From Roseiarcus sp963775575 (GTDB lineage Bacteria > Pseudomonadota > Alphaproteobacteria > Rhizobiales > Beijerinckiaceae), in assembly GCA_963775575.1 (NCBI GenBank), contig CAVZJG010000004.1:62001-126000 (forward strand): 64,000 nt of DNA, in the 5' to 3' direction. Each line of letters opens with the position of its first letter. The first letter of the stretch is position 1. Shown here piece after piece: positions 16,048 through 23,634 of this stretch. Below the pieces are notes generated by a model. The model was not told the origin of the DNA. It ran no database searches and saw only the letters and a program-made list of their open reading frames with translations. Both the position numbers and the translations under genes were made by a program.

Positions 16048-16497
16048 CCGTCAACTACGACAGATAGTGACGGTATCGACAATGAATTCGGGTCTGCTAA
16101 AAAATTCGTAATATCAGAGCCAAAAAATCGCGCAATATTCGGTGATATTAATGACCTAATGCTTGCCGAAGGGCGATACAAGATGCTCACTCAAGCACTG
16201 CGCGATGTCGCAAATTTCCGCGCTGCTGTTGGCCATAATGTATTCAACGCGCGAGTAACATCATTGATCGAAAAATATCTTCTGCTAATTGCACTCTTTC
16301 CCAATGAGGCGAATTCCATGGAAGCAGACCCGATATGGCCAATACCTTGGCTCCCGCCTCCGTCATCTCGGGCGTGATTTCAATCTCTTTCTCGGGCGCG
16401 CCAGCCGACCCTTTCGAATCGGCGGCCAAGGGCGTACACATTGGGTAATCCTAAGTCAAGTATATAGTTGCCTTTTTTCCGGCGCAACTCAATCTTC

Positions 16498-16983
16498 TCA
16501 ATCGGTTGCGTGACGTTTTTCCGCCGCTTCGGCCGGCGCGGGCAGGGCCAGCGCGGGCGCGGCGGCGGCGAGCGTCGGCGTCGCGACGACGTTCGAGTCG
16601 GCGGGCGCGCGCGGCAAGCCGTGATAGCGATCGAGTTGGCCGACGATGCGCAGCACGCGGTCGAGCGCGTGCATGTTTCCCTCCATCATCGCCGCGTGCG
16701 CGACCATCATCGCGTCGCTGAGGCGGCCTATCTGCAACTGCACGAAGCCCGCCGGCGGATCGACCTCGCGCCGCGCAAGCATCTCCTGAACGAGTTCGCG
16801 CGCGCGTCTGACCGACAGCCCCTCCTGCAAGGCGATCTCGGCGACCGGCACGCCGGCCTTCAACAGATTGAACAGCTTCACACTGCGCTCCGCCTTCGCC
16901 CGCCGCGCGTCGATGCGGCCGACGCGGGCGCGGGCGTTGGGACGTTTCGGTGCGGCTTCGGGCGTGGCGGCTTTCTTAGGCAA
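16498..16983 (-). CDS. hypothetical protein with helix-turn-helix-like region
   Basis: About 161 residues. An Ala/Lys-rich start is followed by a basic stretch (RARVGRIDARRAKAER), a probable helix-turn-helix (LLKAGVPVAEIALQEGLSVRRARELVQEML) and a helical region with LSDAMMVAHAAMMEGN and IVGQLDRYHGL. The layout resembles small DNA-binding proteins of the terminase-small-subunit kind, but this is only an impression. The TTG at 16983 is the likeliest start; the frame is open to 17121 with a poor N-terminus. The gene ends 18 bases from the right target duplication of the outer IS1595, so it was not cut. Confidence 0.55.
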   Translation of the reverse strand: MPKKAATPEAAPKRPNARARVGRIDARRAKAERSVKLFNLLKAGVPVAEIALQEGLSVRRARELVQEMLARREVDPPAGFVQLQIGRLSDAMMVAHAAMMEGNMHALDRVLRIVGQLDRYHGLPRAPADSNVVATPTLAAAAPALALPAPAEAAEKRHATD

Positions 16984-17162
16984 GGAGGCGGTTCCGAGGG
17001 TGGAGAGGCGGACAAGTCTCAGGATAGCACGAATCGTGATTTTCAGAAAGCAAAATGTCGTAATGATTTGAAATATCGGAAGAAATGGTATGCGGTGCCG
17101 ACGCGACGGACGATTATCCAAACTCGAAATGGCGGATGCGCCAGGGAATTCCGCTCTGCGAT

Positions 17163-17209
17163 GCGATATTATCGCTTGAGATTGGAGGCGGAATGCGCGA
17201 TATTATCGC
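17163..17209. promoter_or_regulatory. two identical palindromes at the RelE/XRE toxin-antitoxin start
   Basis: GCGATATTATCGC, a perfect 6+1+6 palindrome, occurs at 17163-17175 and again at 17197-17209. The centres are 34 bases apart, about three helical turns. The second copy overlaps the first codons of the toxin gene. This is the pattern of a cooperative autoregulatory operator for the XRE antitoxin encoded downstream. Confidence 0.65.
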
Positions 17210-17462
17210 CATGAAGACCGTCGTCTTCACGCACGCGGCGGCGAAAGAACTCGACGCCCTCGCGCAGGATGCGCGCGAGTTCGTGATGTCGGGACTGATC
17301 CGATACGCGATGTCCGGCGAGGGCGATGTGAAGCGCTTGTCCGGCCGCGACGGCTTCCGGCTTCGCATCGGCCGATATCGGGTGATTTTCGACGAAGACG
17401 CCGCGACAATTCTCGCCATCGCCATCGGCAAACGCGAGACGACGACCACTTCGAGGAATTGA
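17193..17462 (+). CDS. Type II toxin, RelE/ParE family
   Basis: An 89-residue toxin with the RelE/ParE fold pattern: FTHAAAKELDAL helix, KRLSGRDGFRLRIGRYRVIF strand region, then the short AIAIGKR end typical of ribosome-dependent mRNA interferases. The ATG at 17193 follows GGAGG by 4 bases; a second ATG at 17211 begins the conserved region but has no ribosome site. The toxin precedes its antitoxin by 11 bases, a reversed order as in HigBA-type modules. The two operators at its start suggest autorepression. Confidence 0.85.
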   Translation: MRDIIAMKTVVFTHAAAKELDALAQDAREFVMSGLIRYAMSGEGDVKRLSGRDGFRLRIGRYRVIFDEDAATILAIAIGKRETTTTSRN

Positions 17463-17473
17463 GGAGCTTTCCC

Positions 17474-17854
17474 ATGGCCGAACCGCAGATCATCCGCACG
17501 CCGTCCGGCGAGGAAATGGTCGTCATTCCGCGCGTCGAGTACGAGCGCCTGATCGCGGCGGCCTATGACGAAGACGCCGACGACGTCGCGATCTACGACG
17601 CGCGCAAGGCGGAACTTGCCGGCGATCCCGACGCGCTTTTGCCCGCGCCGGTCAGCGCCGCCATGCTGAGGGGCGACAGCCGCTTCAGGGCGCTGCGCCG
17701 CTGGCGCGGCCTCTCGCAATCGGCTCTCGCCGCCAAGGCCGGCGTCGGACAAGGCTATCTCTCGGACATCGAAAATCGCCGCCGAACGGGCGCGCCGGAG
17801 ACATTGGAAAGGCTGGCGCGGGTGCTCGATGTGCCGGTGAAGTGGGTGGGGTAG
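17474..17854 (+). CDS. XRE-family antitoxin
   Basis: A 126-residue protein with an N-terminal strand region (EEMVVIPRVEYERLIAAA, residues about 12-30) and a C-terminal XRE helix-turn-helix (LRRWRGLSQSALAAKAGVGQGYLSDIENRRRTG, about 76-108). It should neutralise the RelE-like toxin and repress the operon through the paired palindromes. GAGGAG lies 8 bases before the ATG at 17474. The downstream neighbour converges from the other strand. Confidence 0.87.
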   Translation: MAEPQIIRTPSGEEMVVIPRVEYERLIAAAYDEDADDVAIYDARKAELAGDPDALLPAPVSAAMLRGDSRFRALRRWRGLSQSALAAKAGVGQGYLSDIENRRRTGAPETLERLARVLDVPVKWVG

Positions 17855-18544
17855 GGAAGGGGGGCGAGTTGCGTTGCCGAGGCGACCTGTTCGGACACGA
17901 CCGAAATCGATGCCTATCTCTTTCGGGCCGCCAATCCAGAACTCAATCACGTCGAGCAGTAAACTGGCGCCACCCAGCGCCGGAATTGTGTATGCAAACC
18001 CTGTGGGCGCACATCCATAGTGCTCCTCAACTGTATTCAAGACATTGCCAATAGCTTCAAGCGCTTCACGCACTTGAGCCCGGCTAACCGTCGGAAGTGG
18101 AACTGCGGACATAGGGTCCAACGCTAACATGAGATCTTTGTGAGCGATACTCTTATTTCTCAAATCCCGGCAAAATTGCACTTTATCCTTTGCCGTTTTG
18201 ATGAGAGTTTCGACGGTGGCCCTGATCTTTGGGTCAACCGCTTCCGGGAACGCATGGACGGTCAAGGTTGTCCTGGTCCCAGTTCCTGGTTCGTCGGTCA
18301 TTCGCGCGATGTGGAGAAGAATATTATCCAGCAATACATCCTGAACGATTCCGAAGAAATTTGGCGCAGCCCTGTTCAGCAGTTCCACTCGCTTCGCGTC
18401 CGTGCCAAATAGCTCGACATATTCGCCCCATTTGACATGGAGCCACGCAAGTTCGCACCACAGGGCGCTGAACAGCGACCCCAACGGGTTGCCCATGCGT
18501 TGAACATATTCGTCCTTCACTTGGGTTTCGTCCTTATATGACAT
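17855..18544 (-). CDS. HEPN AbiU2-like protein, 3' end not defined
   Basis: The first 215 or so residues resemble the HEPN_AbiU2 domain: an N-terminal helical region (LFSALWCELAWLHVKWGEYVELF), the IARMTDEPGTG segment, and the RNKSIAH motif (129-135) followed by KDL. AbiU2 relatives are linked to abortive infection and have an RNase-like fold; activity here is inferred. The family-like part stops near 17900, where base composition changes from AT-richer to host-like, and no stop codon follows: the frame stays open through the antisense of the XRE and RelE genes to 17114 (476 codons in all). I give 17855 as a working boundary. The gene was probably joined to this site by a rearrangement that removed its end. 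Confidence 0.55.
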
Positions 18545-18907
18545 CGCATGCCCTCATCGCCCAATCTCAACCGGCCACGCCGCCCCGTCGCCGTCAAGCG
18601 GCTGCGCCGCTTCTACGCTTCGCTTCGGCCGCTTCGCGGTGACTGCGCCGGGTCGACGCGGCAAGGGGCTGTCAAGTCGCGTTGCTGACGAAAAGCGGCC
18701 CCTGGGGGGCCGCTTTCGTTCAGCAACACGACTTGCAAACCAAACGCCAGCGCCGCGCGGAACGGTCAAGGTTCGCGTCAGCGACCGCGGAGCGGCTCGA
18801 CCTTGACGGCGAGCACGGCGATGGCAGTGCTGCGACCCCAGCGCCATGTTCGAGTATAACAGGCGGATGGCGGCGCGCGTCGGCAAGCGCCCGGCCCGGA
18901 GTTGATC
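18545..18907. other. intergenic region with a strong hairpin
   Basis: No gene was recognised in these 363 bases. The main feature is the long inverted repeat at 18680-18726, listed separately. Confidence 0.5.
18680..18726. repeat. 47-base near-perfect hairpin
   Basis: GTTGCTGA (18680-18687) pairs with TCAGCAAC (18719-18726), and AAAGCGGCCCC (18691-18701) pairs with GGGGCCGCTTT around a TGG loop. The two stems are nearly continuous, over 20 bp in total. No T-run follows on either strand. It could be a terminator, a REP-like element or a transposon relic. Confidence 0.65.
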
Positions 18908-19150
18908 GTGACGCATCCGAATGAACCGTCGTCCGACAGAGGCCGCGGGCCGCCGAAGCCGGACGAGCGCTCGGAGGGGGAAAACCGCGACTTCGCCAAT
19001 CTCGTCGCGCTGGTCTTCGTCGTCGCGCTGGCGCTCGGCGCCTTCTGGCTGTTCGAGGAGATCGAGCGCCACAACGAAATCCTGAATTGCGTCGCCTCGG
19101 GCCGGCGCAATTGCGACGCGCTCGTCCATCCCGAAGCGCCCGCGCCGTGA
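18908..19150 (+). CDS. small single-span membrane protein, unknown function
   Basis: An 80-residue protein: a polar N-terminal tail, one membrane segment (FANLVALVFVVALALGAFWLF), then a short tail with two cysteines (NCVASGRRNC). The GTG at 18908 is preceded by CCGGAG six bases upstream; a TTG at 18902 is also possible. No partner is apparent. The tail cysteines would face the periplasm if the N-terminus is cytoplasmic. Confidence 0.6.
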   Translation: MTHPNEPSSDRGRGPPKPDERSEGENRDFANLVALVFVVALALGAFWLFEEIERHNEILNCVASGRRNCDALVHPEAPAP

Positions 19151-19247
19151 GCGCCGCCGAAAGCGAAAATGGCGGCGCGTCAGCGCGCCGGCCGTGCGAT
19201 CTCGTATGATCGCCGCTCATCCCTCGCCGCCGCGCCGGAGCCGCTCC

Positions 19248-19457
19248 ATGCCCTACCGCGTCAATGCCGACCTGCCGCCTTCGGTGCGCTTGCATCTGCC
19301 CGAGCACGCGCAGGACATCTATCGCGAGGCGTTCAACCACGCCTTCGCCGCCCACGCCGGCGACCCGCGCCAGGAGGAGGCGGCCCACCGCATCGCCTGG
19401 GGCGCGGTCAAGCGCCGCTACGAGAAGAACGGCGACTTCTGGGTGGAGCGGGCGTAG
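19248..19457 (+). CDS. chaB: ChaB family protein
   Basis: A 69-residue protein of the ChaB family (cation transport regulator in E. coli naming, true role uncertain). The typical sequence LPPSVRLHLPEHAQDIYREAFNHAF and the AHRIAWGAVKRRYEKNG segment are present. The ATG at 19248 was chosen because MPYRVNADLPPSV is the usual beginning and GGAG lies 8 bases upstream. No ChaA antiporter is nearby. Confidence 0.85.
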   Translation: MPYRVNADLPPSVRLHLPEHAQDIYREAFNHAFAAHAGDPRQEEAAHRIAWGAVKRRYEKNGDFWVERA

Positions 19458-19545
19458 GCCGCCGCGCCCCGCCTTGCGCGCCGCGCGCCGTTCCTTTAAT
19501 CGCAGCGGACAGGTTCCGAACCCTCTTTCTTGCTGGAGCGCGCCG

Positions 19546-20049
19546 ATGACCGCCCCTCTGAAGCCGGTCGCGATCATCATGGGCTCGCAGTCCGACTGGG
19601 CGACGATGCGGCGCGCGGCCGAGACGCTCGACGAGCTCGGCCTCGGCTGGGACGCGCGCATCGTCTCGGCCCATCGCACCCCCGACCGGGCGGTCGCCTT
19701 CGCCAAGGGGGCGCGCGCGGCCGGCTTCAAGGTCATCATCGCCGGCGCGGGCGGGGCGGCGCATCTGGCCGGCGTGACGGCGGCGTTCACCACGCTCCCC
19801 GTCTTCGGCGTGCCGATGGAGACCCGGGCGCTCGGCGGCCAGGACAGCCTCTACTCGATCGTGCAGATGCCGGCGGGCGTGCCGGTCGGCGCGCTGGCGA
19901 TCGGCGCGGCGGGGGCGGTCAACGCGGCGGTGATCGCGGCGGAAGTGCTGGCGCTCGCCGACCCCTCGCTCGCCGAGCGGCTGGAGGCCTGGCGCGCGGC
20001 GCGCGCGAGCGCCGTTCCGGAGACGCCGACCGACGACGGCGCGCGATGA
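19546..20049 (+). CDS. purE: N5-carboxyaminoimidazole ribonucleotide mutase
   Basis: A 167-residue class I PurE of purine synthesis. The motifs IIMGSQSDWATM, SAHRTPDR and the later AGAGGAAHLAGV and SIVQMPAGVPVGAL are all conserved, including the His of SAHRTP. Class I PurE works with PurK, but no purK follows: the next gene is rpsU. The ATG at 19546 gives the normal N-terminus. Confidence 0.93.
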   Translation: MTAPLKPVAIIMGSQSDWATMRRAAETLDELGLGWDARIVSAHRTPDRAVAFAKGARAAGFKVIIAGAGGAAHLAGVTAAFTTLPVFGVPMETRALGGQDSLYSIVQMPAGVPVGALAIGAAGAVNAAVIAAEVLALADPSLAERLEAWRAARASAVPETPTDDGAR

Positions 20050-20228
20050 TTCCGGCGTGAAACTCGGCCCGCGCCGCCGCGTCGACGCGGCCGATCGGCT
20101 GGACAACGCGATGCGATTCTGGTACGGCAGGCGGCAATGTGGCGCGCCGCTCATCGAGCCGGCGCCCCTGGCGTTTACGCAAATTCACAGGTTTCGTCGA
20201 GGCTCGGCCTCTCAAGACAGGATCGCCC

Positions 20229-20480
20229 GTGCAAGTTCTCGTCCGCGACAACAATGTCGATCAGGCCCTCAAAGCGCTCAAGAAGAAGATGCAGCGCGAG
20301 GGAATTTTCCGCGAAATGAAGCTTCGCGGGCATTACGAGAAGCCATCGGAAAAGCGTGCGCGTGAGAAGGCCGAGGCGGTGCGCCGCGCCCGCAAGCTGG
20401 CGCGCAAGAAGTTGCAGCGCGAAGGCCTGCTGCCGATGAAGCCGAAGATCATGCCGGGGGCGCCGCGCTCCGCCGGGTGA
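20229..20480 (+). CDS. rpsU: 30S ribosomal protein S21
   Basis: An 83-residue S21 with the usual VQVLVRDNNVDQALKALKKK start and the RPSEKR-like EKPSEKRAREKAEAVRRARK basic stretch. Alphaproteobacterial S21 has a longer basic tail, as here (KLARKKLQREGLLPMKPK). The GTG at 20229 has AGGA seven bases upstream. It probably has its own promoter in the 180 bases after purE. Confidence 0.93.
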   Translation: MQVLVRDNNVDQALKALKKKMQREGIFREMKLRGHYEKPSEKRAREKAEAVRRARKLARKKLQREGLLPMKPKIMPGAPRSAG

Positions 20481-20608
20481 AAGGTCCTGCGTCGGGACGC
20501 GGGCGCGTTCGCGGCCGCTCGTTTTTCGCCGCTTTTCTCGCGCATGCGTTCGGCGAGCGACAAAGTTCGAGGTCCGCCCGATGGGCGGCGGGCGGAAGGT
20601 GTGGGAAC

Positions 20609-21466
20609 ATGCGGATGACGGCGCGCTCCCCTCGCGCGGCGGCCGGGCGGTGGCTGGCGCTGTCGCTGGCGGCGCTGACTCTCGCGGCCTGCAGCGAGAC
20701 TCTCGGCTCGCTTGCTCCTTCGACCAGCCGGGTCGCCGAGGTCGACGCCGACGCGTCGGGCGCCAACGGCGGCAACATCGCCTCGCTGAGCGACGTCATC
20801 GAACGCCATCCCGAGGATTCGGTCGCCTACAACACCCGCGGCATCGCCTACGCCAAGAGCGGCGGCTATCAAAAGGCGATCGACGACTTCACCCTCGCGA
20901 TCCAGATCGATCCGAAATTCGCCGCCGCCTACACCAATCGCGCGCTCGCCTATCGGCAAATCGGCAAGGACGGCCCGGCGCTCGCCGATTTCAACGCCGC
21001 CATCGCCGCCAATCCCAACGACGCGTCGGCCTATCTCGGGCGCGGCAATCTCTTGCGCGCGCACAGCCATTTCCCCGACGCGCTGGCCGACCTCGACGCG
21101 GCGATCCGGCTCAATCCCGAGGGCGCGCAGGCCTATCACGCGCGCGGGCTGATCTATCAGCGCCAGGGCAATCACCTGCAGGCGATCACCGATTTCAACA
21201 ACGCGATCGATCGCGATCCGTTCGCCGGGGCGCCGTATCAGGCGCGCGGCCAGAGCCTGCTCGCCACCGGCAAGTACGACGCCGCCGTCGAGGACTTCAA
21301 CGCCGCGCTCAACGTCGACGCCAACAACGCCGACGCGTGGGCCGGTCTCGGCCTCGCCTACGAAAAGCAGGGCAACAAGCCCAAGGCGGTCGAATCCTAC
21401 CAGCGCGCGATGGAGGTGAGCCCCAACAACGCCATCGCCCGCGCCGGGCTGCAACGACTGGCGTGA
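20609..21466 (+). CDS. TPR-repeat lipoprotein
   Basis: A 285-residue protein. The N-terminal signal ends in a lipobox (LTLAAC, Cys28), so it should be lipid-anchored. About six tetratricopeptide repeats of 34 residues follow (AYNTRGIAYAKSGGYQKAIDDFTLAIQIDP and further copies). The layout resembles NlpI-type outer-membrane lipoproteins that scaffold envelope enzymes; a specific role is not shown. The ATG at 20609 is preceded by GTGGGAAC; another ATG is two codons in. Confidence 0.85.
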   Translation: MRMTARSPRAAAGRWLALSLAALTLAACSETLGSLAPSTSRVAEVDADASGANGGNIASLSDVIERHPEDSVAYNTRGIAYAKSGGYQKAIDDFTLAIQIDPKFAAAYTNRALAYRQIGKDGPALADFNAAIAANPNDASAYLGRGNLLRAHSHFPDALADLDAAIRLNPEGAQAYHARGLIYQRQGNHLQAITDFNNAIDRDPFAGAPYQARGQSLLATGKYDAAVEDFNAALNVDANNADAWAGLGLAYEKQGNKPKAVESYQRAMEVSPNNAIARAGLQRLA

Positions 21467-21771
21467 GGGGCGGGGCCGGCGCGCCGGGCGCGCGCGCCGC
21501 CCGAACGGGCGGCCAGGCCAAGCGCGCAATTCTCTTCTGAAGGCGTCGCGGTCGATTAGCGCCGCGCCGCGAAGGCGATGCGCCCGCCCGAGGGCGTCGC
21601 GCCGCTCGGCGTGGGATCCGGCGCAAGCGATCCTGCGCGCGATCGAGAAGCGAAGGCGGGCCGTCGTCCGACACGCGCTACTCCGCTGGCTGTTCGCGGT
21701 GGAAGCGATCACACCCGGAATCGCCCGCGCGGCGCTAAACGCCGCGCGCCGGCCGCGCTCGACGAGCGCGG
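21467..21771. other. intergenic region between convergent genes, no gene seen
   Basis: About 305 GC-rich bases between the TPR lipoprotein gene and pntB, which converge. I see no conserved frame, and no convincing terminator. Confidence 0.4.
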
Positions 21772-23172
21772 CTACAGTTGCCCGAGCGCCTTGACGATCG
21801 CGTCGGTCGTCTTCTTGGCGTCGCCGAACAGCATCATCGTGTTGGGACGGAAGAACAGTTCGTTCTCGACGCCGGCGTAGCCCGCGCCCATGCCGCGCTT
21901 GACGAACAGCACGGTCTTGGCCTTCTCGACCTCGAGGATCGGCATGCCGTAGATCGGCGATTTCGGGTCGGTCTTGGCGGCGGGGTTGGTGACGTCGTTG
22001 GCGCCGATGACGTAGGCGACGTCGGTCTGGGCGAACTCGTTGTTGATGTCGTCGAGTTCGAACACTTCGTCGTAGGGCACGTTGGCCTCGGCGAGCAGCA
22101 CGTTCATATGGCCGGGCATGCGCCCGGCGACGGGGTGGATCGCGTATTTGACCTCGACGCCGCTCTTCTTGAGGATGTCGGCCATTTCGCGCAACGAGTG
22201 CTGCGCCTGCGCGACCGCCATGCCGTAGCCGGGGACGATGATCACCTTCGAGGCGTTCTTCATCATGAACGCGGCGTCGTCGGCCGAGCCCCGCCTGACC
22301 GGTCGCGTCTCGACCGCGCCCGCCGCCGCCGTTTCGCCGCCGAAGCCGCCCAGGATCACCGCGATGAACGAGCGGTTCATGCCCTTGCACATGATGTAGG
22401 ACAGGATCGCGCCCGAGGAGCCGACCAGCGCGCCGGTGATGATCAGCGCGAGGTTGCCGAGGGTGAAGCCGATGCCCGCCGCCGCCCAGCCCGAGTAGGA
22501 GTTGAGCATCGAAATGACGACCGGCATGTCGGCGCCGCCGATCGGGACGATCATCGTCACGCCGATCACCAGCGAAACTACGGTGATGATCCAGAAAAAG
22601 ACCGGCGATTGGGTGATGAAGAATAGGACGATCAGCACGACCAGCGCGACGCCGAGCCCGATGTTGAGCGCGTGGCGCTGCGGCAGCAGAATCGGCTTGC
22701 CCGACATGCGGCCGTCGAGCTTGAGGAAGGCGATGATCGAGCCGGTGAACGTCATGGCGCCGATCGCCAGGCCGAGCGACATTTCGATGATGCTGGCGGG
22801 ATGGATGCGGTCGCCCTCGGCGATGCCGAAGGCCGCCGGCGCGTAGAGCGCGCCCGCCGCCACCAGCACCGCGGCGAGGCCGACCAGCGAGTGGAACATC
22901 GCCACCAGCTGCGGCATCGCCGTCATCTGGATCGTGCGCGCGCGCCAGACGCCGATGCTGCCGCCGATGGCGAAGCCGAGCAGCACCAGCAACCACGCCG
23001 CGCCGCTCGACGGCGGCCGCAGCGCCAGCGTGGTCGCGACGGCGATCGCCATGCCGATCATGCCGAAGTGGTTGCCCTGGCGCGACGACGCGGGCGAGGA
23101 GAGGCCGCGCAGCGCCAGGATGAACAGAATGCCGGAGACGAGATAGAGGAGGGCGGCGAGATTGGCGTTCAC
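21772..23172 (-). CDS. pntB: NAD(P) transhydrogenase subunit beta
   Basis: A 466-residue membrane subunit of the proton-translocating transhydrogenase, which moves hydride between NADH and NADP+ using the proton gradient. About nine membrane segments occupy residues 1-260, followed by the NADP-binding domain with GYGMAVAQAQHSLREM, the HPVAGRMPGHMNVLLAEA segment and the ANDVTNPAA motif. It is the last gene of pntAA-pntAB-pntB, seven bases after pntAB. Confidence 0.95.
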   Translation of the reverse strand: MNANLAALLYLVSGILFILALRGLSSPASSRQGNHFGMIGMAIAVATTLALRPPSSGAAWLLVLLGFAIGGSIGVWRARTIQMTAMPQLVAMFHSLVGLAAVLVAAGALYAPAAFGIAEGDRIHPASIIEMSLGLAIGAMTFTGSIIAFLKLDGRMSGKPILLPQRHALNIGLGVALVVLIVLFFITQSPVFFWIITVVSLVIGVTMIVPIGGADMPVVISMLNSYSGWAAAGIGFTLGNLALIITGALVGSSGAILSYIMCKGMNRSFIAVILGGFGGETAAAGAVETRPVRRGSADDAAFMMKNASKVIIVPGYGMAVAQAQHSLREMADILKKSGVEVKYAIHPVAGRMPGHMNVLLAEANVPYDEVFELDDINNEFAQTDVAYVIGANDVTNPAAKTDPKSPIYGMPILEVEKAKTVLFVKRGMGAGYAGVENELFFRPNTMMLFGDAKKTTDAIVKALGQL

Positions 23173-23178
23173 TGGAGG

Positions 23179-23601
23179 TCAGCCCTTCTTCTTGTACATC
23201 GCGAGCATGCGTTCGGTGACGAGGAACCCGCCGAACATGTTCACCGAGGCCAAGATCAGCGCGACGAAGCCGACCACGCGGGCGAGGGTGGAGCCGCTGT
23301 CGATCGCCGCGACGCCGACCGCAAGCAGCGCGCCGACGACGATGACCGACGAGATCGCGTTGGTTTCCGACATCAGCGGCGTGTGCAGCGCCGGCGTCAC
23401 CGACCAGACGACGTAATAGCCGACGAACACCGCGAGCGCGAAGATCGCCAGACGAAAGACGAAAGGATCAATTGCGCCGCCGGAAACGGCGTGGCCGGCC
23501 GCGGCGAGTTGATCGGCGTAGCTCTGCGCGGCGCTGGCGGCCGCGTCGGCGGCGTCGGCGGCCGCCTTCAGTTTGGCGATGGCGGCGTCAAGGTTTTCCA
23601 T
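23179..23601 (-). CDS. pntAB: NAD(P) transhydrogenase alpha subunit, membrane part
   Basis: A 140-residue protein with three to four membrane segments (FVFRLAIFALAVFVGYYVVW, AISSVIVVGALLAVGVAAI, VVGFVALILASVNMFGGFLV). In this group the alpha subunit is split in two, and this is the C-terminal membrane half. The N-terminus is an Ala-rich helix. It lies between pntAA and pntB. Confidence 0.93.
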   Translation of the reverse strand: MENLDAAIAKLKAAADAADAAASAAQSYADQLAAAGHAVSGGAIDPFVFRLAIFALAVFVGYYVVWSVTPALHTPLMSETNAISSVIVVGALLAVGVAAIDSGSTLARVVGFVALILASVNMFGGFLVTERMLAMYKKKG

Positions 23602-23634
23602 CGATCCCTCTCGTCCTTGGCAAAGCGCGGCGCG

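Larger units (their letters stand above)
14588..16377 (+). pseudogene. HEPN-motif cargo gene, split by a nested insertion sequence
   Basis: The 5' part (14588-14955) and 3' part (16056-16377) join in frame when the nested element and one copy of its 8-bp duplication are removed, giving a 229-residue protein. Residues 113-118 read RNMIAH, matching the RNxxxH catalytic motif of HEPN ribonucleases, in a helical context (LLQFGNTMLAWSHVEYWMY before it). The insertion falls five residues after this motif. The overall family is not recognised. The gene is inactive as it stands unless the short 5' fragment has activity. The base composition is unlike the host, which points to transfer with the element. 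Confidence 0.75.
13330..16472. mobile_element. IS1595-family element with cargo genes, interrupted by a second IS1595
   Basis: The ends are 24-bp inverted repeats (GGCAATTATATACTTGACTT at 13330 and its complement ending at 16472, one mismatch). Inside are a transposase gene (13392-14333), an AT-hook gene (14412-14573, minus strand) and a HEPN-motif gene (14588 onward). The element is 3143 bp; removing the nested element and its duplication (1100 bp) gives an original size of 2043 bp. The cargo end of the element is clearly more AT-rich than the surroundings. Confidence 0.9.

Noticed and set aside
21578..21880. 100-codon frame between the TPR lipoprotein gene and pntB
   Set aside because: It overlaps the end of pntB and shows no domain or ribosome site.
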